Counted from the first letter of the stretch, positions 52,090-61,169 are shown. The stretch is DNA of 64,000 bases from Flagellimonas sp. MMG031 (GCF_040112705.1 NZ_CP157804.1:3342001-3406000); one strand, 5' to 3'. The notes: generated by a model not told the origin, from the sequence alone. Numbers and translations are program-made.

Positions 52090-52157
52090 ATGTTGAACTT
52101 GTTTCAACATCACATATATTTTCATTTTATAATGAGACCCTGAGACAAGCTCAGGGT
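52090..52157. repeat. Two adjacent hairpins resembling a dispersed flavobacterial repeat
   Basis: Hairpin 1: TGTTGAA/TTCAACA around CTTGT (52091-52109). Hairpin 2: ACCCTGAG/CTCAGGGT around ACAAG (52137-52157). Both read roughly as GAAACAAGTTC-type variants, as in REP-like elements that I recall between genes in related genomes. It lies between the converging-in-strand small protein and MATE genes, both on the minus strand. Confidence 0.6.
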
Positions 52158-52164
52158 GCCGAAA

Positions 52165-53532
52165 CTATTCTTCAATCAATTTCTTGGTCAAAAAGTTAAA
52201 TCGAAGATACAACATTACAGCAGATGCGGTTAGCCCGGACAACAATCCAATCCAAATGCCCGCGCTTTCAAACCGGGTATACAGCCCCAAATAATAACTA
52301 ATGGGAAAACCAATTAACCAGTAGGCCACAAAGGTGATAAAAGTAGGTATCTTCACATCTTGCAAACCCCGCAATGCGCCCAAAACCACGACCTGTAGGC
52401 CATCGGAAATCTGAAAGAAGGCCGCCACCAAAAGTAGCTCGGCTGCGACAATGATCACTTCGGCGTTATCGGCTTGGTTGACAATATCGTCCACGTCCAA
52501 ATAAATGGTAGGGAACCAATGCCTTCCCAACAAGAAAATAGCCGCGAAGGCCACTTCCAAAATCAGGGTCAGGAAAAAAATGGATTCCGCAATTCGTTTC
52601 AATTCCTTGTGGTTGCGCAGTCCTTTTTGATTGCCCACACGGACCATGGCCGCCACACTGAGCCCCATGCCCACCATAAAAGTCATACTGCTCAGGTTCA
52701 AGGCAATTTGGTTGGCCGCTTGAGCATTTTTACCCAACACCCCACTCAACCAGATGGCCGCAGTAAAGATGGCTACCTCAAAAAACATTTGCAGGGCCGA
52801 GGGAAAACCAAGACTTATGATTTTTTTCATCACCCGATTCTCAATTTCCTTAAAATTGAAATGGGTCACATAGGATTCAAATTTCTTCTTTCGCTTCAAC
52901 AGATACCAAATAAAGGCCACCATAATCACACGCGAAGCCAAGGTACCTATCGCAGCACCAACAATACCTAGTTTGGGGAATCCGAAGGAACCAAAAATGA
53001 ACAAATAATTTAAGGTGATGTTCACCACATTGGCCAATATGGTCGCATACATGGGGTATTTGGTCTGGGAAAGTCCCTCCGAAAACTGTTTAAATGCTTG
53101 AAAAATAATCAGGGGCACCAACGAAAAAGCGACCAAATCCAAATAGGGTAAGGCCAATTCCACCACTTCGGGAGGTTGCTTCATGTGGTGCATCAACGGT
53201 TTGGCCAGCAAAATGAGCCCAAAAAGGGACAATCCCAACAAGGTACAGAGCACCAAACCATGTTTTAGGGCACTTTTCCCGGCAGCCCGGTCCTTGGCGC
53301 CGTCCGCTTCGGCCACCAAAGGGGTGATGGCTGTGGAAAAACCGATTCCGAGTGACATCGCAATAAAAACAAAACTGTTTCCCAAAGAAACGGCAGCCAG
53401 TTCGGCCGTTCCCAATTGCCCTACCATGATATTGTCCGCAAAGGCCACAAAAGTGTGCCCCAACATTCCCAAAATCACGGGATACGACAGTTTTAGATTA
53501 TAGGCAAATTCCTTGGTGTAGTTTTGAAACAC
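52165..53532 (-). CDS. MATE-family efflux transporter
   Basis: A 455-residue multidrug/toxin extrusion transporter with 12 membrane helices in two halves; it exports cationic compounds by Na+ or H+ antiport. Typical segments are PVILGMLGHTFVAFADNIMVGQLG at the N-terminus and GLPxA-type helix 7 (SLGFPSALQMFFEVAIF). The start is the GTG at 53532, which gives the family N-terminus; no nearby ATG is in frame. A TATATTTG element lies 22 bases upstream. Confidence 0.92.
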   Translation of the reverse strand: MFQNYTKEFAYNLKLSYPVILGMLGHTFVAFADNIMVGQLGTAELAAVSLGNSFVFIAMSLGIGFSTAITPLVAEADGAKDRAAGKSALKHGLVLCTLLGLSLFGLILLAKPLMHHMKQPPEVVELALPYLDLVAFSLVPLIIFQAFKQFSEGLSQTKYPMYATILANVVNITLNYLFIFGSFGFPKLGIVGAAIGTLASRVIMVAFIWYLLKRKKKFESYVTHFNFKEIENRVMKKIISLGFPSALQMFFEVAIFTAAIWLSGVLGKNAQAANQIALNLSSMTFMVGMGLSVAAMVRVGNQKGLRNHKELKRIAESIFFLTLILEVAFAAIFLLGRHWFPTIYLDVDDIVNQADNAEVIIVAAELLLVAAFFQISDGLQVVVLGALRGLQDVKIPTFITFVAYWLIGFPISYYLGLYTRFESAGIWIGLLSGLTASAVMLYLRFNFLTKKLIEE

Positions 53533-53554
53533 GGTGATTACTTAAAAAGGATGG

Positions 53555-53562
53555 CAAATATA
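53555..53562 (-). promoter_or_regulatory. TAnnTTTG-type -7 element before the MATE gene
   Basis: TATATTTG on the minus strand, 22 bases before the GTG start. No -33 TTG at the right distance. Confidence 0.45.
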
Positions 53563-53612
53563 GCTAGATTGACGGCAATTTGGGCGACTTCTTACATGGG
53601 AGGCGCCACAAA

Positions 53613-54386
53613 TTAAAGTTTCTTCGCCTCTTCCCAGTAAACATCCATTTCTGCCAAGGTCATATCCTTCATGGATTTTCCATTTTCCTTGGCTTTCTGT
53701 TCCAGATATTGAAAGCGCTTGATGAACTTTTTATTGGTCCGTTCCAAAGCATTTTCCGGGTTGATTTTTAAAAAACGGGCGTAATTCACCATGGAAAAAA
53801 GCACATCGCCAAATTCAGATTCCATTTTATCGGCATCTTGCGTCCGCACCTCCTCTTGAAGCTCGGCCAATTCCTCTTGCAGTTTTTCAAAGACCTGTTC
53901 GGGTTTTTCCCAATCAAATCCCACTCCTGCCACCTTGTCTTGGATACGGTTGGCCTTGACCAAGGATGGCAACCCATTGGGAACACCTTCCAACACACTT
54001 TTCTTCCCCTCTTTTAGCTTGATGTTCTCCCAGTTTTGCTTGACCTCCTCTTCATTTTCTACTTTAACATCACCATAAATATGCGGATGGCGGTTGATGA
54101 GTTTTTCACAGATGCCATTGGCTACGTCGGCAATATCAAAATCCTGTGTTTCCGAACCGATTTTTGCATAAAAAACGATGTGCAGTAAAATATCGCCCAG
54201 TTCCTTCTTTACCTCTTCCAAATCATTATCGAGAATGGCATCGCCCAATTCGTAGGTCTCCTCAATGGTCAGGTGACGTAGGCTTTGCATGGTCTGCTTC
54301 CTATCCCAAGGGCACTGCTCCCGCAACTCGTCCATTATGGTCAAAAGACGGTCAAAAGCGGCCAACTGTTCCGATCTCATGTTCAT
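53613..54386 (-). CDS. mazG: Nucleoside triphosphate pyrophosphohydrolase MazG
   Basis: MazG hydrolyses nucleoside triphosphates to monophosphates and can clear abnormal nucleotides. The 257 residues hold two MazG domains. The first has the full metal motif EETYELGDAI...EEVKKELGDIL (ExxE...ExxD); the second has ELAELQEEV...ESEFGDVLFS. CPWDRKQTMQSL near residue 20 is a family hallmark. The first ATG (54386) is used, although one two codons downstream is equally possible. Confidence 0.94.
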   Translation of the reverse strand: MNMRSEQLAAFDRLLTIMDELREQCPWDRKQTMQSLRHLTIEETYELGDAILDNDLEEVKKELGDILLHIVFYAKIGSETQDFDIADVANGICEKLINRHPHIYGDVKVENEEEVKQNWENIKLKEGKKSVLEGVPNGLPSLVKANRIQDKVAGVGFDWEKPEQVFEKLQEELAELQEEVRTQDADKMESEFGDVLFSMVNYARFLKINPENALERTNKKFIKRFQYLEQKAKENGKSMKDMTLAEMDVYWEEAKKL

Positions 54387-54541
54387 GGCTTTGAATTTTG
54401 TTCAAAAGTACAAAGTCTCAAGGGTTGAGATTCCTTTCACAAGACTTACTTATGAAAAGAGCCCTACCAACTTTTCAACAAACCAGAGTTACCGAAAATT
54501 ATCATTATCTTCAACGTCGTTTTAAGGCAAACCCCGGTAAC

Positions 54542-55186
54542 ATGAAACATCTTTTTATTGCGTTGCTCTTGGCCCCCTTTTTGGTTTTTGGGCAAACCGA
54601 TAATCCGTTCAAGGACGAGGTAAAATCCATACAGCAAAAAAATGATTCCCTTTGGGATTCCTCTCGCCCAACCATTGTTTTTACCGGTAGTTCCAGTATC
54701 CGTTTTTGGAACGATGTCCAACAGCGGTTTCCCCAGCACCAAGTGCTCAATACGGGATTTGGAGGTTCCCAATTCTCGGATTTGGAGCTTTATTTGGATG
54801 AACTGATATTGAATTACAAGCCTGTAAAGGTCTTTATTTATGAAGGGGATAATGATATTTTCGCCAAAAAAAGGCCTCGAAAAATCCTGAAAAAGGCCGA
54901 AGCCATTCTAAATACCTTACAAGAACGAAACCCAAACATGGAAATTGTGCTGATTTCCGCCAAACCCAGTATTTCTCGCTGGAAATACCGTGGCAGGTAT
55001 CGAAGATTGAACAGAAAACTGGACCGATTGGCATCCAAAACTGAAGGAATCGTTTTTGTCGATGTTTGGTACCCTATGTTGGACAACAGAAAGGTAAAGC
55101 AAGACATTTTTGTGGAGGATGGCCTGCACATGAACGAAAAAGGATATGACATCTGGTACGATGTCATCAAAAATTACATGGACTAA
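54542..55186 (+). CDS. SGNH/GDSL hydrolase, exported
   Basis: A 214-residue exported esterase-like protein with signal peptide (HLFIALLLAPFLVFG). The SGNH blocks are present: GSSSIRF (block I serine), NTGFGGSQF (block II glycine), EGDNDIF (block III asparagine) and DGLHMNEKGYDIW (block V Asp-His). The subfamily resembles carbohydrate- or lipid-deacetylating hydrolases. The GH20 gene starts 12 bases after its stop, so a shared role in removing acetyl groups and sugars from an amino-sugar glycan is plausible. Confidence 0.88.
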   Translation: MKHLFIALLLAPFLVFGQTDNPFKDEVKSIQQKNDSLWDSSRPTIVFTGSSSIRFWNDVQQRFPQHQVLNTGFGGSQFSDLELYLDELILNYKPVKVFIYEGDNDIFAKKRPRKILKKAEAILNTLQERNPNMEIVLISAKPSISRWKYRGRYRRLNRKLDRLASKTEGIVFVDVWYPMLDNRKVKQDIFVEDGLHMNEKGYDIWYDVIKNYMD

Positions 55187-55198
55187 AACTAAACAAAC

Positions 55199-56776
55199 GT
55201 GATTTACAGATCTATTTTGCTGTTCGTTGCAGTACTCTGCATAGCAGCTTGCCAAACCGAAAAAAGGGAAATCAACTTTCCTAAAACAGACCTAGCCAGT
55301 GCTCCGCTGATTCCAAAGCCCATTAAAACCATTTCCACGGGAAGTGCGTTTGGCTTGGATGCAGGTACTGCGATTTACACGACCACCACGGACCCCGAAT
55401 TTGAAAAAGTAGGCCAGTTTTTATCCGATCAAATCAAGTCTAAAACAGGACTTGCCCTTGGGGTAAACACGCCATCCGAAGCCAACTTGGAGCGTTTGAT
55501 CTACATCAACCAATCGGATAGTGTGGAATTGGACAATCCAGAGGCTTATCAACTTTATATTAAAAAAGATTCCATTTTATTGAATGCCAAGACCGCTGCG
55601 GGTGCTTTTAGAGGGGTACAAACACTTCGACAACTCATTCCCGAAAAAAGCAACGATACCCTTACGGACGGACGGATGTGGGTAATTCCCTCAGGAAAGA
55701 TCATGGATGCCCCAAAATTTGGGTATCGCGGTTCCATGCTGGACGTAGCGAGACACTTTTTCACCGTGGAAGAGGTCAAAAAATATATTGATGCCCTCGC
55801 TTACTACAAGTTTAATACGCTACACCTGCACCTATCGGATGATCAAGGCTGGCGTATTGAAATCAAATCATGGCCCAAACTCACTGAGGTAGGCGGTGCC
55901 AGCGAAGTAGGTGGCGGCGAAGGTGGCTTTTACACCCAAGAGGAATACAAGGACATTGTTGCCTATGCTGCGGATAGACATATGACCATCGTTCCCGAAA
56001 TCGATATGCCCGGGCACACCAATGCTGCTTCATTGAGCTATCCCTTTTTACACTATGCCGGTGCCGAGACTCCACGAGTAAGAACCGACATGAAGGTGGG
56101 TTACAGTTCGTTTGATGCCCAAAAAGATACGGTGTACAGCTTTTTGGATGATGTGATCGGCGAAATAGCTGCCATGACCCCTGGGCCCTACTTTCATATT
56201 GGAGGTGATGAAAGCCATGTGACCAAAAAAAGTGATTATATCCTTTTTGTGGAAAAAGTGGAAAAGATTGTCCAAAAACACAACAAAAGAATGATTGGAT
56301 GGGATGAAATCGCCCAAGCCGATATTGACGCCAGTTCCATTGCCCAATTTTGGAACGAGCCTGAAAATGCACTTAAAGCTGCGGAAAACGGGTCCAAAAT
56401 CATTATGTCGCCAGCTAAAAAGACCTATTTGGACATGAAATATGATTCCATTTCCGAATACGGTTTAAAATGGGCGGGGTACATTCCTGTTGATGTGGGT
56501 TACCAGTGGGATCCAGAAAGCTATGTGGAAGGACTTCCCGTAGAGCACATTTTGGGGATTGAAGCCCCGTTATGGTCCGAAACCATTAGTAACAGTGCCG
56601 AATTGGAGTATTTGGCCTTTCCTAGAGTGATCGGCTACGGCGAATTGGGATGGTCACCCAGCGAACATCTTAATTGGGACGACTACAAAGAACGCCTTAC
56701 CGCACAGGTTCCCTATTTGGAAGCCATGGATATCAATTATTATCCAACAAAGTTGGTGGACTGGAACAAAGAATAG
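55199..56776 (+). CDS. Beta-N-acetylhexosaminidase, GH20 lipoprotein
   Basis: A 525-residue lipoprotein enzyme that removes terminal N-acetylglucosamine or N-acetylgalactosamine. The start is the GTG at 55199, which gives a lipobox signal (LLFVAVLCIAAC). An N-terminal GH20b domain runs to about residue 160, then the TIM barrel with LHLHLSDDQGWRIE, PEIDMPGH and the catalytic D-E pair in HIGGDESH, which works by substrate assistance. WSPSEH near the end is also typical. It is probably co-transcribed with the SGNH hydrolase. Confidence 0.95.
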   Translation: MIYRSILLFVAVLCIAACQTEKREINFPKTDLASAPLIPKPIKTISTGSAFGLDAGTAIYTTTTDPEFEKVGQFLSDQIKSKTGLALGVNTPSEANLERLIYINQSDSVELDNPEAYQLYIKKDSILLNAKTAAGAFRGVQTLRQLIPEKSNDTLTDGRMWVIPSGKIMDAPKFGYRGSMLDVARHFFTVEEVKKYIDALAYYKFNTLHLHLSDDQGWRIEIKSWPKLTEVGGASEVGGGEGGFYTQEEYKDIVAYAADRHMTIVPEIDMPGHTNAASLSYPFLHYAGAETPRVRTDMKVGYSSFDAQKDTVYSFLDDVIGEIAAMTPGPYFHIGGDESHVTKKSDYILFVEKVEKIVQKHNKRMIGWDEIAQADIDASSIAQFWNEPENALKAAENGSKIIMSPAKKTYLDMKYDSISEYGLKWAGYIPVDVGYQWDPESYVEGLPVEHILGIEAPLWSETISNSAELEYLAFPRVIGYGELGWSPSEHLNWDDYKERLTAQVPYLEAMDINYYPTKLVDWNKE

Positions 56777-56779
56777 TGT

Positions 56780-57223
56780 TTATTCTTCCTCTTCGGAGGC
56801 AGACACAGTAGGTTCTTCAGCATCCTTTTCCGCTTCAACAAATTCAGTAATGTTGTTGTCGAGAAGGATGTTGTACCACTGTATAATCTTTTTGATGTCA
56901 CTAGCGTACACACGGTCCTCATCATAATTGGGAAGTACCTCGAAGAAATATTCCTCCAACTCGATTTTGTCCGCCTTGTGGCTGATGGAGGTCTTTTTCC
57001 CATCTTCTTTCTCCTTGATTTTTTGGAACACTTCCTTTAAGGGAATCTCTTCCTCCAAGGTATAAATGGCTATTTCGGACAGCACGCTCACATTGCTTCG
57101 TAAACCAACGGTCACACGCTTGCCATCCAATAGGGATTCGCCAACAAAGCCACCTCGGGTTTGGGTCAATAATTTGTAAAGTCCTGGTTTACCTCCAATA
57201 GATAAAATCTTGTCTAATGCCAT
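56780..57223 (-). CDS. DUF5606 protein
   Basis: A 147-residue cytoplasmic protein of a Bacteroidota-specific family. The conserved opening ALDKILSIGGKPGLYKLL and the SLLDGKRVTVGL loop suggest a small beta domain, followed by a helical, acidic tail (EEPTVSASEEEE). The function is unknown. It is the distal gene after ruvX and def on the minus strand but has its own -7 element. It converges on the GH20 gene with 3 bases between. Confidence 0.85.
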   Translation of the reverse strand: MALDKILSIGGKPGLYKLLTQTRGGFVGESLLDGKRVTVGLRSNVSVLSEIAIYTLEEEIPLKEVFQKIKEKEDGKKTSISHKADKIELEEYFFEVLPNYDEDRVYASDIKKIIQWYNILLDNNITEFVEAEKDAEEPTVSASEEEE

Positions 57224-57244
57224 TCAAATAGTAATTTATGGGCG

Positions 57245-57252
57245 CAAAAATA
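57245..57252 (-). promoter_or_regulatory. TAnnTTTG-type -7 element before the DUF5606 gene
   Basis: TATTTTTG on the minus strand, 22 bases before the ATG. No -33 TTG. Confidence 0.38.
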
Positions 57253-57259
57253 TGTTTTT

Positions 57260-57277
57260 ATCGCAAACCGCGATTTT
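57260..57277 (+). terminator. Hairpin with T tract facing antisense transcription
   Basis: ATCGC/GCGAT around AAACC, followed by seven T on the plus strand. Both flanking genes are on the minus strand, so it could only stop transcripts that run through from the GH20 gene. Confidence 0.4.
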
Positions 57278-57278
57278 T

Positions 57279-57869
57279 TTAACGTCCTTTTTTGATATTG
57301 GGAAACCGCATCCGGTAGTCCACGCTGATCTTTCCTTTGGAAATCTTTTCCAAACGGCTTTTCAACAATCGTTTTTTAAGGGAAGAAAGCTTATCGGTGA
57401 ACAAAATCCCCTCGATATGGTCGTATTCGTGCTGAATCACACGGGCCAATAGCCCATCAAAGGTTTCGGTGTGGGATTTAAAATCCTCATCCAAATAACT
57501 AATGGTGATTTCAGGCTTGCGCTTTACATCTTCCCGAATGTCGGGGATGCTCAAACAACCTTCATTAAAGTCCCATTCCTTTCCATTTTCATCCTCAATC
57601 TTGGCATTGATGAACACTTTTTTGAATCCATCGAGCTGTTTTTGTTCAGCTTCGGTCAGGTCTTCATCATCAGCAAAAGGCGTGGTGTCCACCAAAAAAA
57701 CCCGAATGGGGAGCCCTACTTGGGGAGCGGCCAATCCAACCCCATGAGCGTTGTACATGGTCTCCCACATATTGGTGATCAATTCGTCAAGTTTGGGATA
57801 ATCTTCCGTAATATCCTTTGCTTTTTTTCGCAAAACGGGGTCTCCGTAAGCTACTATCGGTAAAATCAT
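57279..57869 (-). CDS. def: Peptide deformylase
   Basis: Def removes the formyl group from new proteins. The 196 residues have all three motifs: GVGLAAPQVG, EGCLSIP (metal Cys) and QHEYDHIEG (HExxH). An insertion around residues 85-110 (PFADDEDLTEAEQKQLDGF) is normal for Bacteroidota. It starts 3 bases after ruvX on the same strand, so the two form an operon. Confidence 0.96.
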   Translation of the reverse strand: MILPIVAYGDPVLRKKAKDITEDYPKLDELITNMWETMYNAHGVGLAAPQVGLPIRVFLVDTTPFADDEDLTEAEQKQLDGFKKVFINAKIEDENGKEWDFNEGCLSIPDIREDVKRKPEITISYLDEDFKSHTETFDGLLARVIQHEYDHIEGILFTDKLSSLKKRLLKSRLEKISKGKISVDYRMRFPNIKKGR

Positions 57870-57872
57870 AAA

Positions 57873-58283
57873 TCAAAATCTGTTTAAGTAGGCCTGCAAT
57901 ATGAGCGTGGCGCTAATTTCGTCCACTAGGGCCTTATCCTTTCGTTTCTTCTTTTTCATTCCGCTGTCCAACATGGATTGAAATGCCATTTTGGAGGTAA
58001 ATCGCTCATCTTGGCGTTCCACGGGGATCGAAGGAAACTTGGCCGTCAGCTTCTTCAAAAAGTTTTGGATGAGCACTTCGGACTCCGAGGCTGTGTTGTC
58101 CATTTGTTTGGGTAAACCCACCACAAATCGTTCAACGGATTCCTGTTGGGTGTATCCTTCCAAAAAGTCCAGCAAGTCTTTGGTCTCAACGGTCGTTAAC
58201 CCAGAAGCGATCAACTGAAGTTCATCAGTAACCGCAATTCCTGTCCGTACCTTTCCAAAATCCAAAGCCAAAATTCTAGCCAA
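57873..58283 (-). CDS. ruvX: RuvX/YqgF Holliday-junction resolvase-like protein
   Basis: A 136-residue RNase H-fold protein of the YqgF family, implicated in 16S rRNA 5'-end processing and resolvase-like activity. The opening ILALDFGKVRTGIAVTD carries the first catalytic Asp. VVGLPKQMDN and VERQDERFTSKMA follow, and DEISATLILQAYL supplies the last acid. It leads the ruvX-def pair, divergent from dapD. Confidence 0.93.
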   Translation of the reverse strand: MARILALDFGKVRTGIAVTDELQLIASGLTTVETKDLLDFLEGYTQQESVERFVVGLPKQMDNTASESEVLIQNFLKKLTAKFPSIPVERQDERFTSKMAFQSMLDSGMKKKKRKDKALVDEISATLILQAYLNRF

Positions 58284-58358
58284 AACAATTTTTTGGCAAA
58301 AATAACCCTAAAAATGTTATGCACTTAAAAATGGGAACCATAATTCTGCCATGGGGCG

Positions 58359-58366
58359 TATCTTTG
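58359..58366 (+). promoter_or_regulatory. TAnnTTTG-type -7 element before dapD
   Basis: TATCTTTG ends 17 bases before the dapD ATG. No TTG at -33. Confidence 0.45.
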
Positions 58367-58383
58367 TCAAAACTTTAAGAAAA

Positions 58384-59199
58384 ATGACAGAATTAAGAAC
58401 GCTTATCGAGCAAGCGTGGGACAATAGGGCCTTATTGGAAGAGGGAAAGACGCAAGAGGCCATACGAGAAGTCATCAACCTGATCGACCTTGGCGAGCTT
58501 CGCTGTGCCGAGCCAACCACTGATGGATGGCAGATCAACGAATGGGTGAAAAAGGCGGTGGTGCTGTACTTCCCCATCCAAAAAATGGAAGTTTTGGAAG
58601 CTGGCATCTTTGAATATCATGATAAAATACCTTTGAAAAAGGGTTACAAAGAAAAAGGGGTCCGTGTGGTTCCCCATGCAGTGGCCAGGCACGGAGCCTA
58701 TATTTCCAAAGGCACTATTTTGATGCCTAGTTACGTAAATATAGGTGCCTACGTAGATGAAGGAACCATGGTGGATACTTGGGCCACGGTGGGAAGTTGT
58801 GCACAAATTGGCAAAAACGTTCACTTAAGTGGTGGTGTTGGCATTGGTGGGGTTTTAGAACCTTTGCAGGCTGCCCCAGTGATCATTGAAGACAATGCCT
58901 TTATCGGTTCCCGATGTATTGTTGTTGAAGGTGTCCGCGTTGAGAAAGAGGCTGTTTTGGGCGCGAATGTGGTGCTAACGGCATCTACCAAAATCATTGA
59001 TGTTACTGGAGAGGAACCTGTTGAAATTAAAGGTCGGGTTCCTGCAAGATCGGTAGTGATTCCTGGAAGCTATACGAAAAAATTCCCTGCAGGAGAATAT
59101 CAAGTGCCCTGTGCCCTGATCATAGGCAAGCGCAAGGAAAGCACCGATAAGAAGACCTCCTTGAACAATGCCCTGCGCGAGCACGATGTAGCGGTATAG
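58384..59199 (+). CDS. dapD: Tetrahydrodipicolinate N-succinyltransferase
   Basis: DapD succinylates tetrahydrodipicolinate in the lysine/diaminopimelate pathway that feeds peptidoglycan. The 271 residues show an N-terminal helical domain and a left-handed beta-helix of hexapeptide repeats (AYISKGTILMPSYVNIGAY, VHLSGGVGIGG). The conserved RPGTxVR-equivalent region and the C-terminal LNNALR are present. The ATG at 58384 matches the family N-terminus (TELRTLIEQAW); an upstream in-frame ATG at 58351 would place the promoter element inside the gene. Confidence 0.96.
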   Translation: MTELRTLIEQAWDNRALLEEGKTQEAIREVINLIDLGELRCAEPTTDGWQINEWVKKAVVLYFPIQKMEVLEAGIFEYHDKIPLKKGYKEKGVRVVPHAVARHGAYISKGTILMPSYVNIGAYVDEGTMVDTWATVGSCAQIGKNVHLSGGVGIGGVLEPLQAAPVIIEDNAFIGSRCIVVEGVRVEKEAVLGANVVLTASTKIIDVTGEEPVEIKGRVPARSVVIPGSYTKKFPAGEYQVPCALIIGKRKESTDKKTSLNNALREHDVAV

Positions 59200-59254
59200 A
59201 ATTCAAAGCTTTATAGTTTATTGGGACAGTCAATGTTGAACAATTTTGTTTACC

Positions 59255-59284
59255 TTGTCTGTCCTTTTCTATTTTATACATTTG
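59255..59284 (+). promoter_or_regulatory. Promoter of the GT9 gene
   Basis: TTG at 59255-59257, a 19-base spacer and TACATTTG at 59277-59284 make a complete Bacteroidota-type promoter, 56 bases before the ATG. Confidence 0.74.
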
Positions 59285-59340
59285 GAAAAACATAAAGTCA
59301 ACCTCCCTTAAAAAAAAGCTATTTGCAAAACACAGCTCAA

Positions 59341-60414
59341 ATGCGGTTTTTGATTATTCAGCAAAAAATGGTCGGGGATGTGCTGGCAAGCACAATTCTT
59401 TGTGAACACCTAAAAACCCATTTCCCCGATTGCGAAGTCCACTACGTCATCAACGAATCTACTTTGGCGGTGGTGGAGGAAAATCCTTTTGTTGACAAAA
59501 TCATTCTCTTTAAAAACGAATATCGGGAAAACAAGCTGGCATTCTTCAAGTTTTTAAAATCGTTGAAAAGAGAAAAGTACGATGCAACCATTGATGTTTA
59601 CTGCAAACTGGAAAGCAATCTGATCAGTTATTATTCGAATGCCGATATAAAGATTTCCTATAAAAAATGGTATTCCAAGTTTATTTACACCCATTTGTTT
59701 TCCTACACCAACAACCCGAACACTACTTTGGGGCATGCGATTGAAAACAGGCTTATTTTGCTTGCTCCACTGATTCCAGAATTGAAACAGCCCAATCTGG
59801 CACCAAAAATATATCTGTGCACACCTGAAAAGGAGCAGGCCAAAAAACTACTGACCAATCATCAAATCGACACTTCCAAACCCTTAATTATGGTAGGCTT
59901 GTTGGGCAGTCAACCCAGTAAAACCTATCCGCTAGCGTATCTGGCAAAGACTTTAGATTTTATTTCGGAGCGGTATCAGGTGACCTTTTTGCTCAACTAT
60001 TTGCCGCACCAAAGTGCAAGTTTGGACGAATTTCTGGATTATTGTTCGCCCAAAACGCGAAATAACATCAAGGAAGAGGTGTTTTGTCCTTCCTTGCGAT
60101 CGTTTATGGCAATTTTGGACCAATGTGACGCATATATCGGAAATGAGGGTGGTAGCACCAACATGGCCAAAGCCATTGGTATTCCCAATTTTTCCATTTT
60201 TTCTCCATGGATTTCCAAGACCGCTTGGCTTACTTTTAACCAAAATCAGAAAAACCAAGCCGTACATTTAGCGGATTTTGCCCCAGAGATTTTGGAAATG
60301 CCCAAAAAGGAACGGAAAGCCAATGCCGAAGCATTGTATCAACAATTTAAACCTGAGTTGTTTTTGGAGCAATTAGACAGCTTTCTCCAAAGCGAAGTTG
60401 TTTCGGACCAATAG
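59341..60414 (+). CDS. GT9 heptosyltransferase-like glycosyltransferase
   Basis: A 357-residue GT9 enzyme, the family of ADP-heptose:LPS heptosyltransferases that build the inner core. The N-terminal RFLIIQQKMVGDVLAST is the typical opening, and GNEGGSTNMAKAIGIPNFSIF near residue 270 is the nucleotide-sugar-binding region. LLGSQPSKTYPL lies in the domain cleft. The ATG at 59341 is preferred to the TTG six codons upstream. The last 42 bases overlap the methyltransferase gene on the opposite strand. Confidence 0.9.
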   Translation: MRFLIIQQKMVGDVLASTILCEHLKTHFPDCEVHYVINESTLAVVEENPFVDKIILFKNEYRENKLAFFKFLKSLKREKYDATIDVYCKLESNLISYYSNADIKISYKKWYSKFIYTHLFSYTNNPNTTLGHAIENRLILLAPLIPELKQPNLAPKIYLCTPEKEQAKKLLTNHQIDTSKPLIMVGLLGSQPSKTYPLAYLAKTLDFISERYQVTFLLNYLPHQSASLDEFLDYCSPKTRNNIKEEVFCPSLRSFMAILDQCDAYIGNEGGSTNMAKAIGIPNFSIFSPWISKTAWLTFNQNQKNQAVHLADFAPEILEMPKKERKANAEALYQQFKPELFLEQLDSFLQSEVVSDQ

Positions 60415-61050
60415 CACTTGATAGGATTCCATAACAATTTTCCAGCCATGCTCCAACATGTAGGCAATCACTAATTTACCCTTCCCTCCATTGGGCAAGT
60501 CGCAATCATCGATCAAAACAATGGTGTTTTCGTGCAACTGATCTGCTATTCGTTTAAACTCCTCCAAATGGTGTTCTTGGCTTTTCCGCTGAATTTCAAC
60601 GTCATGTGAACTATAATCGTAACTGTCCAAATAGAGCATATCGACCGGTTGAGCAAAATCCTTAAGAAAATCCAACGAATCGGAATGGTGAAGGGTCACC
60701 GTATCCTGCAGGCCCTGTCGCTCCACTTCTGCACTGGAGTTGGCAATGGATTCCGAATTGATGTCCACCGAATGGAGCACTGCACCGTGCTCTTTTGCCC
60801 ATTTTCCAAATACGATGGTGGCCGCACCATTGCTCTTGGCTCCTTTTAAACCTTCACGCGAGGTGCCGGTCTCAATAATCACTTTAGCGTTGATTTGCTC
60901 CATCAACTCCATGGTCTTCAGGAAAGTATCCCGTCTTTTTCGGAAATCGTATTTAAAGGGCATAAAGGGGTACAACGATTTATGTTTGATAAATTTACCC
61001 GTGAAAAAGGCAACAACACCCAAAGCAACTACGTAAAGAAGTATATCCAT
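60373..61050 (-). CDS. Membrane-anchored class I methyltransferase-like protein
   Basis: A 225-residue protein with an N-terminal membrane helix (ILLYVVALGVVAFFTG) and a Rossmann-type methyltransferase domain (Methyltransf_24-like). Motif I is KVIIETGTSREGLKG, followed by HSVDINSESI, VTLHHSDSLDFL and MLYLDSYDY. It is expected to methylate a small molecule or glycan at the inner membrane. It lies within the glycosyltransferase cluster on the opposite strand, with its 3' end overlapping that of the GT9 gene by 42 bases. Confidence 0.83.
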   Translation of the reverse strand: MDILLYVVALGVVAFFTGKFIKHKSLYPFMPFKYDFRKRRDTFLKTMELMEQINAKVIIETGTSREGLKGAKSNGAATIVFGKWAKEHGAVLHSVDINSESIANSSAEVERQGLQDTVTLHHSDSLDFLKDFAQPVDMLYLDSYDYSSHDVEIQRKSQEHHLEEFKRIADQLHENTIVLIDDCDLPNGGKGKLVIAYMLEHGWKIVMESYQVLLVRNNFALEKAV

Positions 61051-61169
61051 CTAAAAGAATTTCACAAATTTTAAAGCAACCCAAGATACATTTTCTCGTC
61101 TTCATAGTAAACCTAGAATATCAAAAAGAGGATTTTAACATAAAACGGGTAGGGAAATTATCCAGTTGA

